From positions 1-48,628 of the forward strand of contig PQAO01000010.1 in NCBI GenBank assembly GCA_003104995.1: DNA of 48,628 bases, in the 5' to 3' direction. Source of the stretch: Dehalococcoidia bacterium (lineage in GTDB: Bacteria; Chloroflexota; Dehalococcoidia; Tepidiformales; Tepidiformaceae). The notes under the pieces were generated by a model that saw nothing but the letters and a program-made list of their open reading frames with translations, was not told the DNA's origin and did no database searches. The translations under genes and the position numbers were made by a program. Positions 1 to 8,890 of this stretch are shown one piece after another. Every line of letters starts with the position of its first letter. The stretch's first letter is position 1.

Positions 1-1
1 G

Positions 2-1957
2 CGTGAACGCGCCGCCCGGCTCCTGGGCGAAGACGCAAAGAACCTCCACATGGGCACTTTTCACAGCATGTGCGCTCGCTGGCTGCGCATCGATGGCGCC
101 GCTATCGGGCTCTCGCCCGACTTCGTCATTTACGACGACGCCGACCAGATCGCCCTCATGAAGCGCGTGCTCGAAGAACTCCATGTCGATCCGCGCCGGT
201 ACTCACCCCGGGGCGTCCTTTCCCAGATATCGAACGCTAAGAGCGAGATGATTGTTCCCGAGCAGATGGCTGCCACCGTCCGGAGCTACAGCGACGAGGT
301 GGTGGCCCGCGCCTACGCCCGCTACGAAGCGTCCCTCAAGGCCGCCTCGGCCCTCGACTTCGACGACCTCCTCTTCTACGCACTCCGCCTCTTCCAGAAG
401 CCTGACATGCTGGAGAAGTACGCCGGCCGCTATCTCCATGTCCTCGTCGACGAATTCCAGGACACCAACCCGGTGCAGTATGCACTCGCGCGTCAGCTGG
501 CCTCGGTCCACGGCAACATCACCGTCGTCGGCGACCCGGACCAGAGCATCTACTCCTGGCGAAGCGCCGATGTGCGAAACGTCCAGTACTTCCAGCGTGA
601 CTTCCCGGGCTGCACCATCTACCTGCTCGAACAGAATTACCGCTCCACGCCGGCCATCCTCCAGGCTGCCGACTGCGTCATCGGCAAGAACCCGGACCGG
701 CATCCGCGCCAGCTGTGGACCGAACGCGAGGGCGGCGACCTCATCACCACCTACGAGGCCTACAGCGACGAAGAGGAGGGCGAATTCACCGCCACCGAAG
801 TCGCCCGGCTTGTCGCCGCTGGCCGCACCTATGGCGACATCGCCGTCATGTACCGGACCAACGCCCAGTCCCGTGCAGTCGAAGAGGCGCTTGTGCGTCA
901 CCGCATCCCGTACCGCCTCATTGGGGGCGTCCGCTTCTACCAGCGCCGCGAAATCAAGGACCTGGTGGCCTACCTGCGTCTCGTCCACAACCCCTTCGAT
1001 GAGGCGAGTCTGTTGCGCGTCATCAACGTGCCTGGACGGGGCATTGGCGACCGCACCGTCGAACGGCTCCGGGAGCACGCCACGCGGACCGGTACCACCC
1101 CCTGGGACGCCACAGTCGAGGTCGCAAAAGGCATGGGCGTGGCCGGAGTCACCGGCCGTTCGGCGGCTGCGGTGCAATCCTTCGTCGCAACGATCGAGGC
1201 ACTCCAGGCCCAGCGTTCGCTCCCCCTCCCCGACCTCCTCGACCAGGTGCTCTCGCTGACCGGTTACGCGAAGTACCTCCAGGATGGTGACGAGTCATCC
1301 GAGGAGCGCGTCGAGAACGTGCTCGAACTCCGCTCGGTCATGAGCGAATACGAAGAGGCCGCAGGCGAAGGCGGTGACCTCGCGACGTTCCTCCAGGATG
1401 TCGCCCTGGTCGCAGACGTGGATGAGCTCCGCAAAGGCTCGTCGGCGGTGACCTTGATCACCCTTCATGCCGCCAAGGGTCTCGAGTTCCCGGTCGTGTT
1501 CCTGATTGGGCTCGAAGAGGGAGTCCTGCCCCACATCCGCTCGTTCGATGATCCCCGCCAGATGGAAGAAGAGCGGCGCCTCTGCTACGTGGGCATCACC
1601 CGGGCGATGGATCTGCTCTATCTCACGCGCTCCTACCGCCGGTTCTCGTTCGGGACGCATGCAGCGAACCCCCCGTCGCGGTTTCTCGCGGACATCCCGG
1701 CGCACCTGAAGCGGCCCTACGGGAGCACGCCGCGGTCTTATGCCGACGCCGTCGTCGCTCCGTCATTGTTCGAAAACATCGAACCGGCTGACGACTCTAT
1801 GTGGTCCTCAGGGGACCGGGTCGCTCACCCGAAATTCGGCCCCGGCGTCATCGTCAGCGCCCAGAAGAACGGCAGCGACATCGAGTACGTTGTCGATTTC
1901 GACACGGCTGGCACGCGCCGGCTCCTCCAGAGTTACGCAAAGTTGGTACCGGCATGA
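2..1957 (+). CDS. pcrA: ATP-dependent DNA helicase PcrA/UvrD, 5'-truncated by window edge
   Basis: Superfamily 1A 3'-5' DNA helicase, acting in repair and in clearing replication obstacles. The frame is open from base 2, and the residues before the first visible ATG (base 50) already match the family just ahead of the TFHSMC motif, so the true start lies outside the window. Visible motifs in order: DEFQDT (motif II, near base 450), GDPDQSIYSWR (III), QNYRST (IV), the TLHAAKGLEF block (V) and YVGITRA (VI). Motifs Q, I (Walker A) and most of Ia are therefore missing only because of the window cut. The last 50 or so residues (GDRVAHPKFGPG onward) are the PcrA-type C-terminal tudor-like domain that binds RNA polymerase, which favours PcrA over Rep. 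The stop overlaps the next gene's ATG as ATGA, so the pair is probably translationally coupled. Confidence 0.95.
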   Translation, partial: RERAARLLGEDAKNLHMGTFHSMCARWLRIDGAAIGLSPDFVIYDDADQIALMKRVLEELHVDPRRYSPRGVLSQISNAKSEMIVPEQMAATVRSYSDEVVARAYARYEASLKAASALDFDDLLFYALRLFQKPDMLEKYAGRYLHVLVDEFQDTNPVQYALARQLASVHGNITVVGDPDQSIYSWRSADVRNVQYFQRDFPGCTIYLLEQNYRSTPAILQAADCVIGKNPDRHPRQLWTEREGGDLITTYEAYSDEEEGEFTATEVARLVAAGRTYGDIAVMYRTNAQSRAVEEALVRHRIPYRLIGGVRFYQRREIKDLVAYLRLVHNPFDEASLLRVINVPGRGIGDRTVERLREHATRTGTTPWDATVEVAKGMGVAGVTGRSAAAVQSFVATIEALQAQRSLPLPDLLDQVLSLTGYAKYLQDGDESSEERVENVLELRSVMSEYEEAAGEGGDLATFLQDVALVADVDELRKGSSAVTLITLHAAKGLEFPVVFLIGLEEGVLPHIRSFDDPRQMEEERRLCYVGITRAMDLLYLTRSYRRFSFGTHAANPPSRFLADIPAHLKRPYGSTPRSYADAVVAPSLFENIEPADDSMWSSGDRVAHPKFGPGVIVSAQKNGSDIEYVVDFDTAGTRRLLQSYAKLVPA

Positions 1958-2889
1958 TCCTCGAACTCGCACCAGCACTCCCGGCAACCGTGTGGGATTG
2001 GTTCGATTGGATAGGGCGCACCGGCGCCAATGTCATCGGCATCGTCGTGCTGCTCCTTTTCCTGCGATTCCTTGGCGTGCGCGTGGTCTCCCGGGTCATT
2101 CGGGGCGCCGCAAGGCGAGCGGGCCGTGCCCGGCTCGAAGACGAAGACCTCGTGGACCGCCGGGTCGATACCCTGCTTTCGACCCTGCGCTGGAGCTTCA
2201 CCCTTATCCTGGGACTGCTTGGTTCCGCGCTCATTCTCGAACAGTTCAACGTCGAGATTTCAGCGCTGCTGGCTGGCGTCGGCGTGGTCGGTCTAACGAT
2301 TGGCCTTGGGTCGCAGGCGCTCATCCGCGATGTCATCAATGGGATGTTCATTCTCACTGAGGGCCAATATGCAGTCGGAGACATCGTCCGGGTTGCGGGC
2401 GTGGGCGGCCAGGTCGTTGAGATCACTCCCCGCCGTACCGTCCTGCGAGACATCGATGGGAACGTTCATGTGATTCCGAATGGCGAGATCAAGGTCGCTA
2501 CGAACATGACCCAGGGTTTCAGTCGCATCAACCTCGATATCGGAGTCGCCTACGAGGAGAACCTGGACCACGTCATCAAGGTCATTAACGAGGTTTGTGA
2601 ACAACTCGCCGCTGATCGCCGGGATGACTTCGTAACGACCCCGAAAGTGGTGCGCGTGAATGGGCTCGGCGACAACTCAGTCGACATAAAGATTGTGGGG
2701 GATGTCAAGGTTTATACCCAGTGGGAGCTCACGGGTGAGCTTCGAAAACGCCTCAAGGATCGGTTTGATGTTGACGGCATCGAGATCCCGTACCGCCGCG
2801 AGGTCCAGGTCCCGTTTTCCCGCTCCAGGAATCCGAAGCCGAACGGGGCGCCATCGCGAGCGGATGACCCAACCGGGAAAGACGAGTAG
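1954..2889 (+). CDS. mscS: MscS-family small-conductance mechanosensitive channel
   Basis: Membrane channel that opens under tension to release solutes during osmotic downshock. The 311-residue protein has an N-terminal membrane helix (about residues 22-45), a second one (about 75-98), and the glycine/alanine-rich pore helix TM3 containing GLTIGLGSQALIRD (about 108-128). This is followed by the beta domain (GQYAVGDIVRV, then VIPNGEI) and the C-terminal alpha/beta vestibule. This is a compact three-helix MscS. The frame is open upstream to base 1801 inside pcrA, but the ATG at 1954, overlapping the pcrA stop by 4 nt, is the sensible start. The last 25 residues are charged and probably disordered. 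Family assignment is secure; conductance is not predictable. Confidence 0.93.
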   Translation: MILELAPALPATVWDWFDWIGRTGANVIGIVVLLLFLRFLGVRVVSRVIRGAARRAGRARLEDEDLVDRRVDTLLSTLRWSFTLILGLLGSALILEQFNVEISALLAGVGVVGLTIGLGSQALIRDVINGMFILTEGQYAVGDIVRVAGVGGQVVEITPRRTVLRDIDGNVHVIPNGEIKVATNMTQGFSRINLDIGVAYEENLDHVIKVINEVCEQLAADRRDDFVTTPKVVRVNGLGDNSVDIKIVGDVKVYTQWELTGELRKRLKDRFDVDGIEIPYRREVQVPFSRSRNPKPNGAPSRADDPTGKDE

Positions 2890-2926
2890 GCGCGCTTCGT
2901 GGCCACGCGGAGCGCCCGGCCGATCT

Positions 2927-3814
2927 TCAGAAACGCAGCTCGACCTGGTCGATGCACACCTTGTCGCCTTCGCCGCCATCGATGCGTCCCGCTGCAGGTA
3001 CAACCAGCCGGCCGAGAATGCGCTCGCCCTCGCGCCAGAAGCGCGTCTCCGTCGGCTCGGGCGGATAGTGCGGAGCTGGCAAGCTGCCGATGGTGATCTC
3101 CTTGAGCCGGTCAACCCGGCCTCCCGCGAAGACCCGGCAGCCGTCCTGGATCACCAGGCCCATGTTCCGTGGTCCGTGCGTCAGGGGCGCTGGATTCCCT
3201 GCCTGCTGGACGAAGTGGGTCGTGTTCCAGTCGCCTGACGGCACGGCCCAATCGAACGTCACATTTACATCGGTGTCGTGGGCCACCACCTCGTCAGCCT
3301 CCTGGCCGGGCATCGCAATACGAGGCGGGGTTATCGCTCCGGCCCCTTCGGGCGCGCAGCCGAGCAGGAACATCAGCATCCAGCCTTCAAGCAGCGGGCT
3401 GCCATCGGCTGCGTCGTTGACTTCGAAGTTGAAGCGCACGAGGGCATGGCCCTTCGATGTGCCACCGAGCTCTGAGATACGCGATGACACTCGCCCCCTG
3501 CCGGATTGCGGGACCGGCTTGAACCACTTCGCCCCGCCCGACCCCCAGCGCCCCACCTGCTGCCAGTTCGCATAGCCGCCGATCAGTTGATCCATCACTT
3601 CGTCGCGATTCCGCGCCAGCAGCGCGCCGTTGAACGGCACCATGGGGTGGCCCGCCCCATCCGATGCGTTCATGAGGCATGGCAAGTCCCGCTCCTCCCG
3701 GATTGAGCAGCCGGTCGCCCGCGACAGCAATTGCGATGTCTGCCAGCTCCAGGTGAACTCAAAATCAGAGAAGGCTGTACCGGCGATATCCAGGGGGACT
3801 TTGAGGTCGGTCAT
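2927..3814 (-). CDS. MaoC-like double-hotdog (R)-hydratase/dehydratase family protein
   Basis: Probable acyl-CoA or acyl-thioester hydratase-like protein of 295 residues. The N-terminal half has the features of a MaoC-type non-catalytic hotdog domain. The C-terminal half carries SGDWNTTH (about residues 195-202), which aligns with the hydratase-2 signature G-D-x-N-P-x-H, keeping the catalytic Asp and His but with Thr in place of Pro. A THG segment follows, as in the usual HG of the family. An AAGGAG Shine-Dalgarno sequence lies 8 nt before the ATG. It sits just downstream of the acyl-CoA dehydrogenase on the same strand, consistent with a role in fatty-acyl or branched-acyl-CoA metabolism. 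Substrate is unknown. It converges with mscS at its 3' end, with only 37 bases between. Confidence 0.65.
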   Translation of the reverse strand: MTDLKVPLDIAGTAFSDFEFTWSWQTSQLLSRATGCSIREERDLPCLMNASDGAGHPMVPFNGALLARNRDEVMDQLIGGYANWQQVGRWGSGGAKWFKPVPQSGRGRVSSRISELGGTSKGHALVRFNFEVNDAADGSPLLEGWMLMFLLGCAPEGAGAITPPRIAMPGQEADEVVAHDTDVNVTFDWAVPSGDWNTTHFVQQAGNPAPLTHGPRNMGLVIQDGCRVFAGGRVDRLKEITIGSLPAPHYPPEPTETRFWREGERILGRLVVPAAGRIDGGEGDKVCIDQVELRF

Positions 3815-3864
3815 GAGGCTGACTCCTTGAACAACGGAACGGGAGCGTCCGGGCGGACGGCACC

Positions 3865-5037
3865 CTAGATCGGGTAGTCCTTCACGATGCCGCGCGCGAT
3901 CACCGTCTTCTGAATGTCGCTTGTGCCTTCAGCGATGACCATCAGTGGCGCATCGCGGTAATAGCGTTCGATCGGCAGTTCCTTGCTGTAGCCCACACCA
4001 CCATGGATGCGCATCGCATCAAGGACGCACTCCTGCGCGATCTCGGTCGCGTAAAGCTTGGCGATACCCGCATCCAGGTCGCTCCGCACGCCCGAGTCCT
4101 TCTTCCGTGCGGCATCCAGCGTGAGCAGGCGGGCCGCCCGGATTTTCGTGATCATCTCGGCCAGCCGGAGCTGCTGGGCCTGGTGCTCGAAGATCGGCTT
4201 GCCGAACGCCTCGCGCTTCTGCGCATAGCGGATCGAGTCATCGAACGCGGCCTGCGCCACACCGACGCCGCGGGCCGCCACGTTGATCCGCCCGACCTCG
4301 AGCGCGCTCATGATGTGCTGGAAGCCCCGGCCCTCGCTCCCGCCGAGCACCTGCGTGGCCGGTACACGGCAGTCGTCGAAGGTCAGTTCGGTGGTCTCGA
4401 CGCCCTTGTAACCCAGCTTCTCCAGCCGCCGGCCGGCCGCGAACCCGGGTGTACCCGCGTCGACCAGGAAGGCGGTGATGCCCTTATGCCTCGGGTTCGC
4501 CGTGGTGTCGGTCTTGGTCATCGCCAGGTAGACGCCCGCGCGCTGGCCGTTGGTCACCCACATCTTCTGGCCGTTGATGATGTAGTCGTCGCCATCGCGG
4601 ACCGCGGTCGTTTTGATCGCCTGGGCGTCCGAGCCCGCGTCCGGCTCCGTGATCGTCAGGGCGCAGCGGATCTCGGGCTCGACGAGCTTCGGCAGGTACT
4701 TCTGCTTCTGTTCCTCTGTCCCGTATTCACTGATGGCATATCCCACGAGCACGTGGGTGTTGATGATGCCCGCGAGGCTCATCCAGCCGCGCGCCAGCTC
4801 CATGCAGACGCCCGCGTAGCATTCGAAGCTCAAGTCGAGGCCGCCATACGCCTCCGGGATCTTGATCCCGAAGAGGCCCATCTCCGACATCCCCTTCACC
4901 AGCGGATCCGGGAACTGGTCGGCGTGTTCGTATTCCATGGCGACCGGTTTGACCTCCCGGTCTACCCAGACGCCCACGTTCGAAACGATTTCCTGGGCAA
5001 TCGGGTCGGTGATATCAGCGGCGTAATCTCGTGCCAT
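3865..5037 (-). CDS. Acyl-CoA dehydrogenase
   Basis: FAD-dependent alpha,beta-dehydrogenation of an acyl-CoA, passing electrons to ETF. The 390-residue length is typical. Visible are the substrate/FAD loop TITEPDAGSDA (about residues 128-138), WVTNGQ (about 160), the C-terminal domain motif EHQAQQLRLAEM, and near the end the AEGTSDIQK loop, whose Glu is at the position of the catalytic base of short/medium-chain enzymes (family pattern YEGTSEIQR). A start at the ATG with AGGAA six bases upstream is well supported. It lies 50 bases upstream of the MaoC-like gene, probably in one transcript. Chain-length specificity cannot be read from the sequence. Confidence 0.93.
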   Translation of the reverse strand: MARDYAADITDPIAQEIVSNVGVWVDREVKPVAMEYEHADQFPDPLVKGMSEMGLFGIKIPEAYGGLDLSFECYAGVCMELARGWMSLAGIINTHVLVGYAISEYGTEEQKQKYLPKLVEPEIRCALTITEPDAGSDAQAIKTTAVRDGDDYIINGQKMWVTNGQRAGVYLAMTKTDTTANPRHKGITAFLVDAGTPGFAAGRRLEKLGYKGVETTELTFDDCRVPATQVLGGSEGRGFQHIMSALEVGRINVAARGVGVAQAAFDDSIRYAQKREAFGKPIFEHQAQQLRLAEMITKIRAARLLTLDAARKKDSGVRSDLDAGIAKLYATEIAQECVLDAMRIHGGVGYSKELPIERYYRDAPLMVIAEGTSDIQKTVIARGIVKDYPI

Positions 5038-5172
5038 TGGCGGTTCCTGCAGATCCGGTATTCGTGCCGTTCAGTATGGGCCAACCGACAAGTACTGACG
5101 ACGAGAACGAGCCCGGCCGGATTGTGCAGGCATACGCCGGACGGCCTCGGAGCGCGGGAAGAGGGTAGCTGC

Positions 5173-5178
5173 TAGAAT
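5173..5178 (+). promoter_or_regulatory. Candidate extended -10 box for the MFS gene
   Basis: TGC-TAGAAT reads as an extended -10 element (TG-N-TAnnnT) 65 bases upstream of the GTG at 5244, in the divergent space between the acyl-CoA dehydrogenase and the transporter. No good -35 hexamer was seen at 16-18 nt, so this rests on the extended -10 alone. The same TGCTA core precedes nuoA and the eCIS sheath gene. Confidence 0.35.
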
Positions 5179-5243
5179 CCGGCGATGGTCGAGAAACCGA
5201 ATCTCGTTCGGAGTTGCCGTCCAGGCCAGACAAGGACTCCCGC

Positions 5244-6626
5244 GTGAGCGAAATGCGCCCGTTTCCGGGTGGCGGGCCGCCGGGGATGGCCTCAAGCAAG
5301 CCCTCGTTCAGGGCGGCGCTTTCGGTCTTTGAGAACCGCAACTACCGCTTTCTTTGGACGTCGTCGCTCTTCTCCTTCACGGGCATGCAGATGCAGATGG
5401 TGGCCAGGGCGCTCCTCGCCTGGGAGCTGACCCAGTCCTTCGGCTCTGTGGGGCTCATTTCCCTCTCCTTCGGCCTCCCCATGCTGCTCTTCTCGCTGGT
5501 CGGAGGCTCCCTCGCCGACCGATTCGACAAGCGCAATCTCACGCTCATATCGATGGTGGCGACTGGCCTGCTCGCCCTGGTCAACGCGCTCATGCTGGTG
5601 ACCGGGACAATCACCATCGGCTGGTTGTTCGTGCTGGGCCTCGCCGGCGGCACGTCGATGGCCCTGGGGATGCCTGCCCGCATGCCGCTGATGGCGCATG
5701 TGGTCGGCCCCCAAAACCTCATGGCTGCGATGGCGATGTCCAACTCCGCGATGAATGCGACGCGCCTCTTCGGCCCGGCCCTGGCTGGCGCCATGGTGGC
5801 GGCGTGGAACCTGGAGTCGGTCTACTTCCTCCAGACGGCCCTCTACGCCTTCTCCGTCCTCACCATGCTGGCTGTCCCCGCAGGCATCGGGCGGATACCC
5901 CTGGGTATGCGCCGCCAGAGCATGTGGCGCGAAATCGGCGACGGCCTCTCCTACGTCATCCGGGACCGGCAGTTGCGCATGCTGAACCTGATGATGTTCA
6001 TGGTCGCGTTCTTCGTGATGCCGTACGTGATGCTTCTTGCCGGCTTCGTCCAGGAAGACCTCGGGAAGGGCGAGCGCGAGTACGGGCTGCTGCAGTCCGT
6101 CTCCGGGGCCGGTGCACTCATCGCATCCCTCGCGATTGCCAGCCTGACCGCCTACGACCGTAAAGCGCTGCTCCAGTGGGGGGCGGGCATCCTTGGCGGC
6201 CTTAGTCTCATCGGGCTGGCCCTGGGCTCGGAGGCGTTCGGGTTCGTGGGCGCGCTGGGCGCAACGCTCGTGCTCGGCCTCGCCCTGACCGTGTACCAGA
6301 CCGTGAACAGCACCCTGACCATGGACGCGGCGAGGCCCGAGATGTACGGGCGCGTCATGAGCATCAGTATGCTGAGCTTCAGCGCGATGCCACTCATGGC
6401 CTGGCCGCTCGGCCAGCTCGCCGACGGGATCGGTGTCACCAACATGTTCATGGGCCAGGGACTGCTGGTCATCGGGTTCCTGCTGGTGATGGGGATTGCC
6501 CGGCCCGCCTACACCTTCGGCCGGACGCCACCGGCAGCCCAACCGGTCGAGCATTCCCAATGGGGTGCGAGGCCGCCCCAGCGCGACGAAGATGAACGGG
6601 CCTTACCCGCCAGCGGAGGACGATAG
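5244..6626 (+). CDS. MFS transporter, EntS/DHA3-like exporter family
   Basis: Integral membrane secondary transporter of about 460 residues with 12 predicted helices. The N-terminal FENRNYRFLW followed by WTSSLFSFTG is typical of the DHA3/EntS-type exporter family. The loop between helices 2 and 3 contains GSLADRFDKR, matching the MFS A-like motif G-x-x-x-D-R-x-x-R/K. Start choice: the frame is open from a TTG at 5214, but the GTG at 5244 has AAGGA seven bases upstream and is preferred. The C-terminal 40 residues are polar and proline-rich. Substrate unknown. It converges with the next minus-strand gene, with 17 bases between. Confidence 0.85.
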   Translation: MSEMRPFPGGGPPGMASSKPSFRAALSVFENRNYRFLWTSSLFSFTGMQMQMVARALLAWELTQSFGSVGLISLSFGLPMLLFSLVGGSLADRFDKRNLTLISMVATGLLALVNALMLVTGTITIGWLFVLGLAGGTSMALGMPARMPLMAHVVGPQNLMAAMAMSNSAMNATRLFGPALAGAMVAAWNLESVYFLQTALYAFSVLTMLAVPAGIGRIPLGMRRQSMWREIGDGLSYVIRDRQLRMLNLMMFMVAFFVMPYVMLLAGFVQEDLGKGEREYGLLQSVSGAGALIASLAIASLTAYDRKALLQWGAGILGGLSLIGLALGSEAFGFVGALGATLVLGLALTVYQTVNSTLTMDAARPEMYGRVMSISMLSFSAMPLMAWPLGQLADGIGVTNMFMGQGLLVIGFLLVMGIARPAYTFGRTPPAAQPVEHSQWGARPPQRDEDERALPASGGR

Positions 6627-6643
6627 CCAGACCGCCTGGGCCG

Positions 6644-7453
6644 CTACTGGACTTTGGTGACTCTGCTTTCGAGAATCTCCTCCGACTCAAACACCTCTTC
6701 GTGGCCGTCCTTGAAGACAAGGATCAACGACGAGGAAACGACGAACCCGGCCTCCTCCTGCACGAGCCAGACACTTCTGACGTCCATCACGTCCTGGAAG
6801 TCCTCCGGGCGGCCATCCGAGCCCTGGATCAAGCTCCCTCGAACGATGGCGTCCACCGGCCCCGTCGACTCGTAGCGGCTGACGCGCTCGCCCTCGTATT
6901 CAGTACTGCCCGTCCGGGCTGCGCCGAATTTCGAGAGCATGGCACCCCAACCCCCGGCCGGACCCGCGTATTCCTTGCCGCACTCAATCGCATCAAGTCC
7001 GGGCCCCGGTGCAGCCGGGAGCTCCCGGAACCGGTTCTCGTCCGTGACCATGATTCCCGGACGCGGGAAGAACTCCAGCACGTTCTCATCGCGCGTGGTC
7101 CGGGTCTCGTACCACGGGATGCCCGTGGCGTTGTCAGTCACGGTCGTCGTGGCCGAAGGCTCGCAGTTCGCGTCGACGCTGATCACGATCGTGCGGAGGG
7201 CGTCGATCGGCGGCAGCGTCGAAATCTCCCCGCCGGCGGCCTGGGCCGGTGGGGTGGGACCGCGTTTGACGTGCCGGATCACCACCCGGTAGGAACTGGA
7301 AGGCGTAACCGGGTTCCAGGATTCGAACCTGCCGGGTTCACCGTTGTTCGCTGGCGCCGCACTGTCGCGCATCAGGAAGAACGCGATGCCGACCGCGGCC
7401 ACAACCAGCCCGGTGAGTAAGACCACCACGGTCCGGGATCGGAATTGCCACAT
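6644..7453 (-). CDS. Unknown protein with N-terminal membrane anchor
   Basis: I do not recognise this 269-residue protein. The first 10 residues are basic, followed by one strongly hydrophobic helix (about 8-30). The rest is soluble and rich in Thr/Ser/Glu/Gly, so it should sit as a signal-anchored extracytoplasmic domain. Short beta-strand-like segments (YRVVIRHVKRG, AGFVVSSSLILVF) suggest a beta-rich fold, loosely like LolA/outer-lipoprotein-type sorting domains, but I cannot name it. It has two cysteines. The ATG at 7453 has a perfect AGGAGG six bases upstream, better than the longer frame opening at 7483. It follows the reductase gene by 51 bases on the same strand and may be cotranscribed. 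Confidence 0.75.
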   Translation of the reverse strand: MWQFRSRTVVVLLTGLVVAAVGIAFFLMRDSAAPANNGEPGRFESWNPVTPSSSYRVVIRHVKRGPTPPAQAAGGEISTLPPIDALRTIVISVDANCEPSATTTVTDNATGIPWYETRTTRDENVLEFFPRPGIMVTDENRFRELPAAPGPGLDAIECGKEYAGPAGGWGAMLSKFGAARTGSTEYEGERVSRYESTGPVDAIVRGSLIQGSDGRPEDFQDVMDVRSVWLVQEEAGFVVSSSLILVFKDGHEEVFESEEILESRVTKVQ

Positions 7454-7504
7454 CGCCGCCCTCCTGCTCGTTTTGACGTGCAAAGCGGCGACCGCCCGGC
7501 ACGC

Positions 7505-8758
7505 CTAGCGGATCGTCTTCATGCCCTCGCGCGGTGCGCCCACGAGGATGGCCATATTCCCGTCCGGGTGGCGGTTCTCGTACATGAGCTGGTGGCACTC
7601 GCCCGTCTGGTCGAACGAGAACGTGCGCGAGAGCGCCGGTTGAACCTTGCCTTCGATAACAAGTTTGTTGAACGCATACGCCTGGTCGTCGTTGGCGAAG
7701 TGCGAGCCCTGGAGGCGCTTCTGGCGCATCCACAGGTAACGCAGGTCCACGTCGGCGTTGTACCCGGTCGTGCCCGCGCAGATGACCACCATGCCGCCCG
7801 TATCGCACACGAATTGCGAAGTGGGAATGGTGTCCTGCCCGGGGTGTTCGAACACGATCCGCGGGCTGCGGCGCTCACCAAGGACATCCCAGATCGCCTT
7901 GCCGAAGGCGCGGGCGCCGACCGTGAACTTGTTCATCTCGTCGCTCTCCCAGTGCGGCAACCGGCCCCAGTGGTCGAAGTTCTTGCGGTTCACGCAGCCG
8001 ACCGCGCCGAGCTTCGTGCAGAACTCGAACTTCGATTCGTTCGAGACGACCGCGACGGGCCTGGCCCCGGCCTGGGCCGCCAGTTGGATGGCCATCGAGC
8101 CAAGCCCCCCGGCGCCGCCCCAGACGAGCACTACGTCGCCTTCGCGAACGTTGTGCGGCGGCCACCCGAAGAGCATCCGGTACGCGGTCGCGCCGACGAG
8201 GGTGGGCGCCGCAGCCTCCTCCCAGGTCAGGTGCTTTGCCTTGGGCATGCACTGGTGTGCCTGGACCTTCGTGAACTGCGCGAACGACCCCCAGCTGGTC
8301 TCGTATCCCCAGATCCTGAAGCTCGGGCTGAACATCGGGTCTTCGCCGGAGGTCACCTCGGGCGCGTGGATGTCCCAGGAGCCGCAGTGGATGACGACCT
8401 CGTCCCCAACCTTCACGTTGGTGACTGCCGAGCCGGTTTTCCACACGATGCCCGAGGCATCAGACCCGCCGATGTGGTGGTCTCCAGGGTCGCCGCCCTT
8501 TTGCCGCGCAGCGATAACGTCCACCGGGCTACCGAGGCCCGCCCAGACGTTGTTGTAGTTCACGCCGGCCGCCATCACGTACACGAGGACGTCGTCCGGG
8601 CCGATTCCGGGCGTTTCGATCACTTCGGTCTGGAACGCCTGGTTTGGCTGCCCGTAACGGGACTGGCGGATCACCTGGGCGTGCATCTTCTCCGGCACAT
8701 GGCCCAGCGGGGGGGCTTCGCCGATAGGGTAGAGGTCCTTCAGGGTGTCGGTGGTCAT
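7505..8758 (-). CDS. ccr: Crotonyl-CoA carboxylase/reductase-like (enoyl-CoA carboxylase/reductase) MDR protein
   Basis: NADPH-dependent medium-chain dehydrogenase/reductase of 417 residues. It resembles crotonyl-CoA carboxylase/reductase throughout: NYNNVW (67-72), GSDASG (98-103), [10 protein letters not shown] (148-157), GGAGGLGS dinucleotide-binding loop (214-221), FEHPG (303-307), YLWM and GSHFAN (351-356). From knowledge of the Kitasatospora enzyme, CO2 is held by Asn81, Phe170, Glu171 and His365. By my alignment these are N69, Y152, E153 and H353 here, so three are kept and Phe is Tyr. Carboxylation (ethylmalonyl-CoA formation) is therefore plausible but not proven; simple reduction is the alternative. 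GAGGAG lies 10 bases before the ATG. It shares the region with acyl-CoA dehydrogenase and MaoC-like genes. Confidence 0.85.
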   Translation of the reverse strand: MTTDTLKDLYPIGEAPPLGHVPEKMHAQVIRQSRYGQPNQAFQTEVIETPGIGPDDVLVYVMAAGVNYNNVWAGLGSPVDVIAARQKGGDPGDHHIGGSDASGIVWKTGSAVTNVKVGDEVVIHCGSWDIHAPEVTSGEDPMFSPSFRIWGYETSWGSFAQFTKVQAHQCMPKAKHLTWEEAAAPTLVGATAYRMLFGWPPHNVREGDVVLVWGGAGGLGSMAIQLAAQAGARPVAVVSNESKFEFCTKLGAVGCVNRKNFDHWGRLPHWESDEMNKFTVGARAFGKAIWDVLGERRSPRIVFEHPGQDTIPTSQFVCDTGGMVVICAGTTGYNADVDLRYLWMRQKRLQGSHFANDDQAYAFNKLVIEGKVQPALSRTFSFDQTGECHQLMYENRHPDGNMAILVGAPREGMKTIR

Positions 8759-8890
8759 CGCGTCAATGCTCCTCGGGCGCCGGCTTGCGCAGCTTCCCTT
8801 CGCGCGGTGCGGAAGGCCGCTTGTGTCCGCCGATGATACCGCAGCCCTATCGACCGGTAAACGCGATCAACGCCCAGCCATAGTCTGCGA

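Noticed and set aside
1981..1990. GGTTCGA-type T-loop-like string as a possible tRNA
   Set aside because: Inside the channel gene; no acceptor or anticodon stems around it. No tRNA was recognised anywhere in the window.
5292..6560. 422-codon minus-strand open frame opposite the MFS transporter
   Set aside because: His/Glu/Arg-rich shadow with no domain; the plus-strand frame has a good start and MFS motifs.
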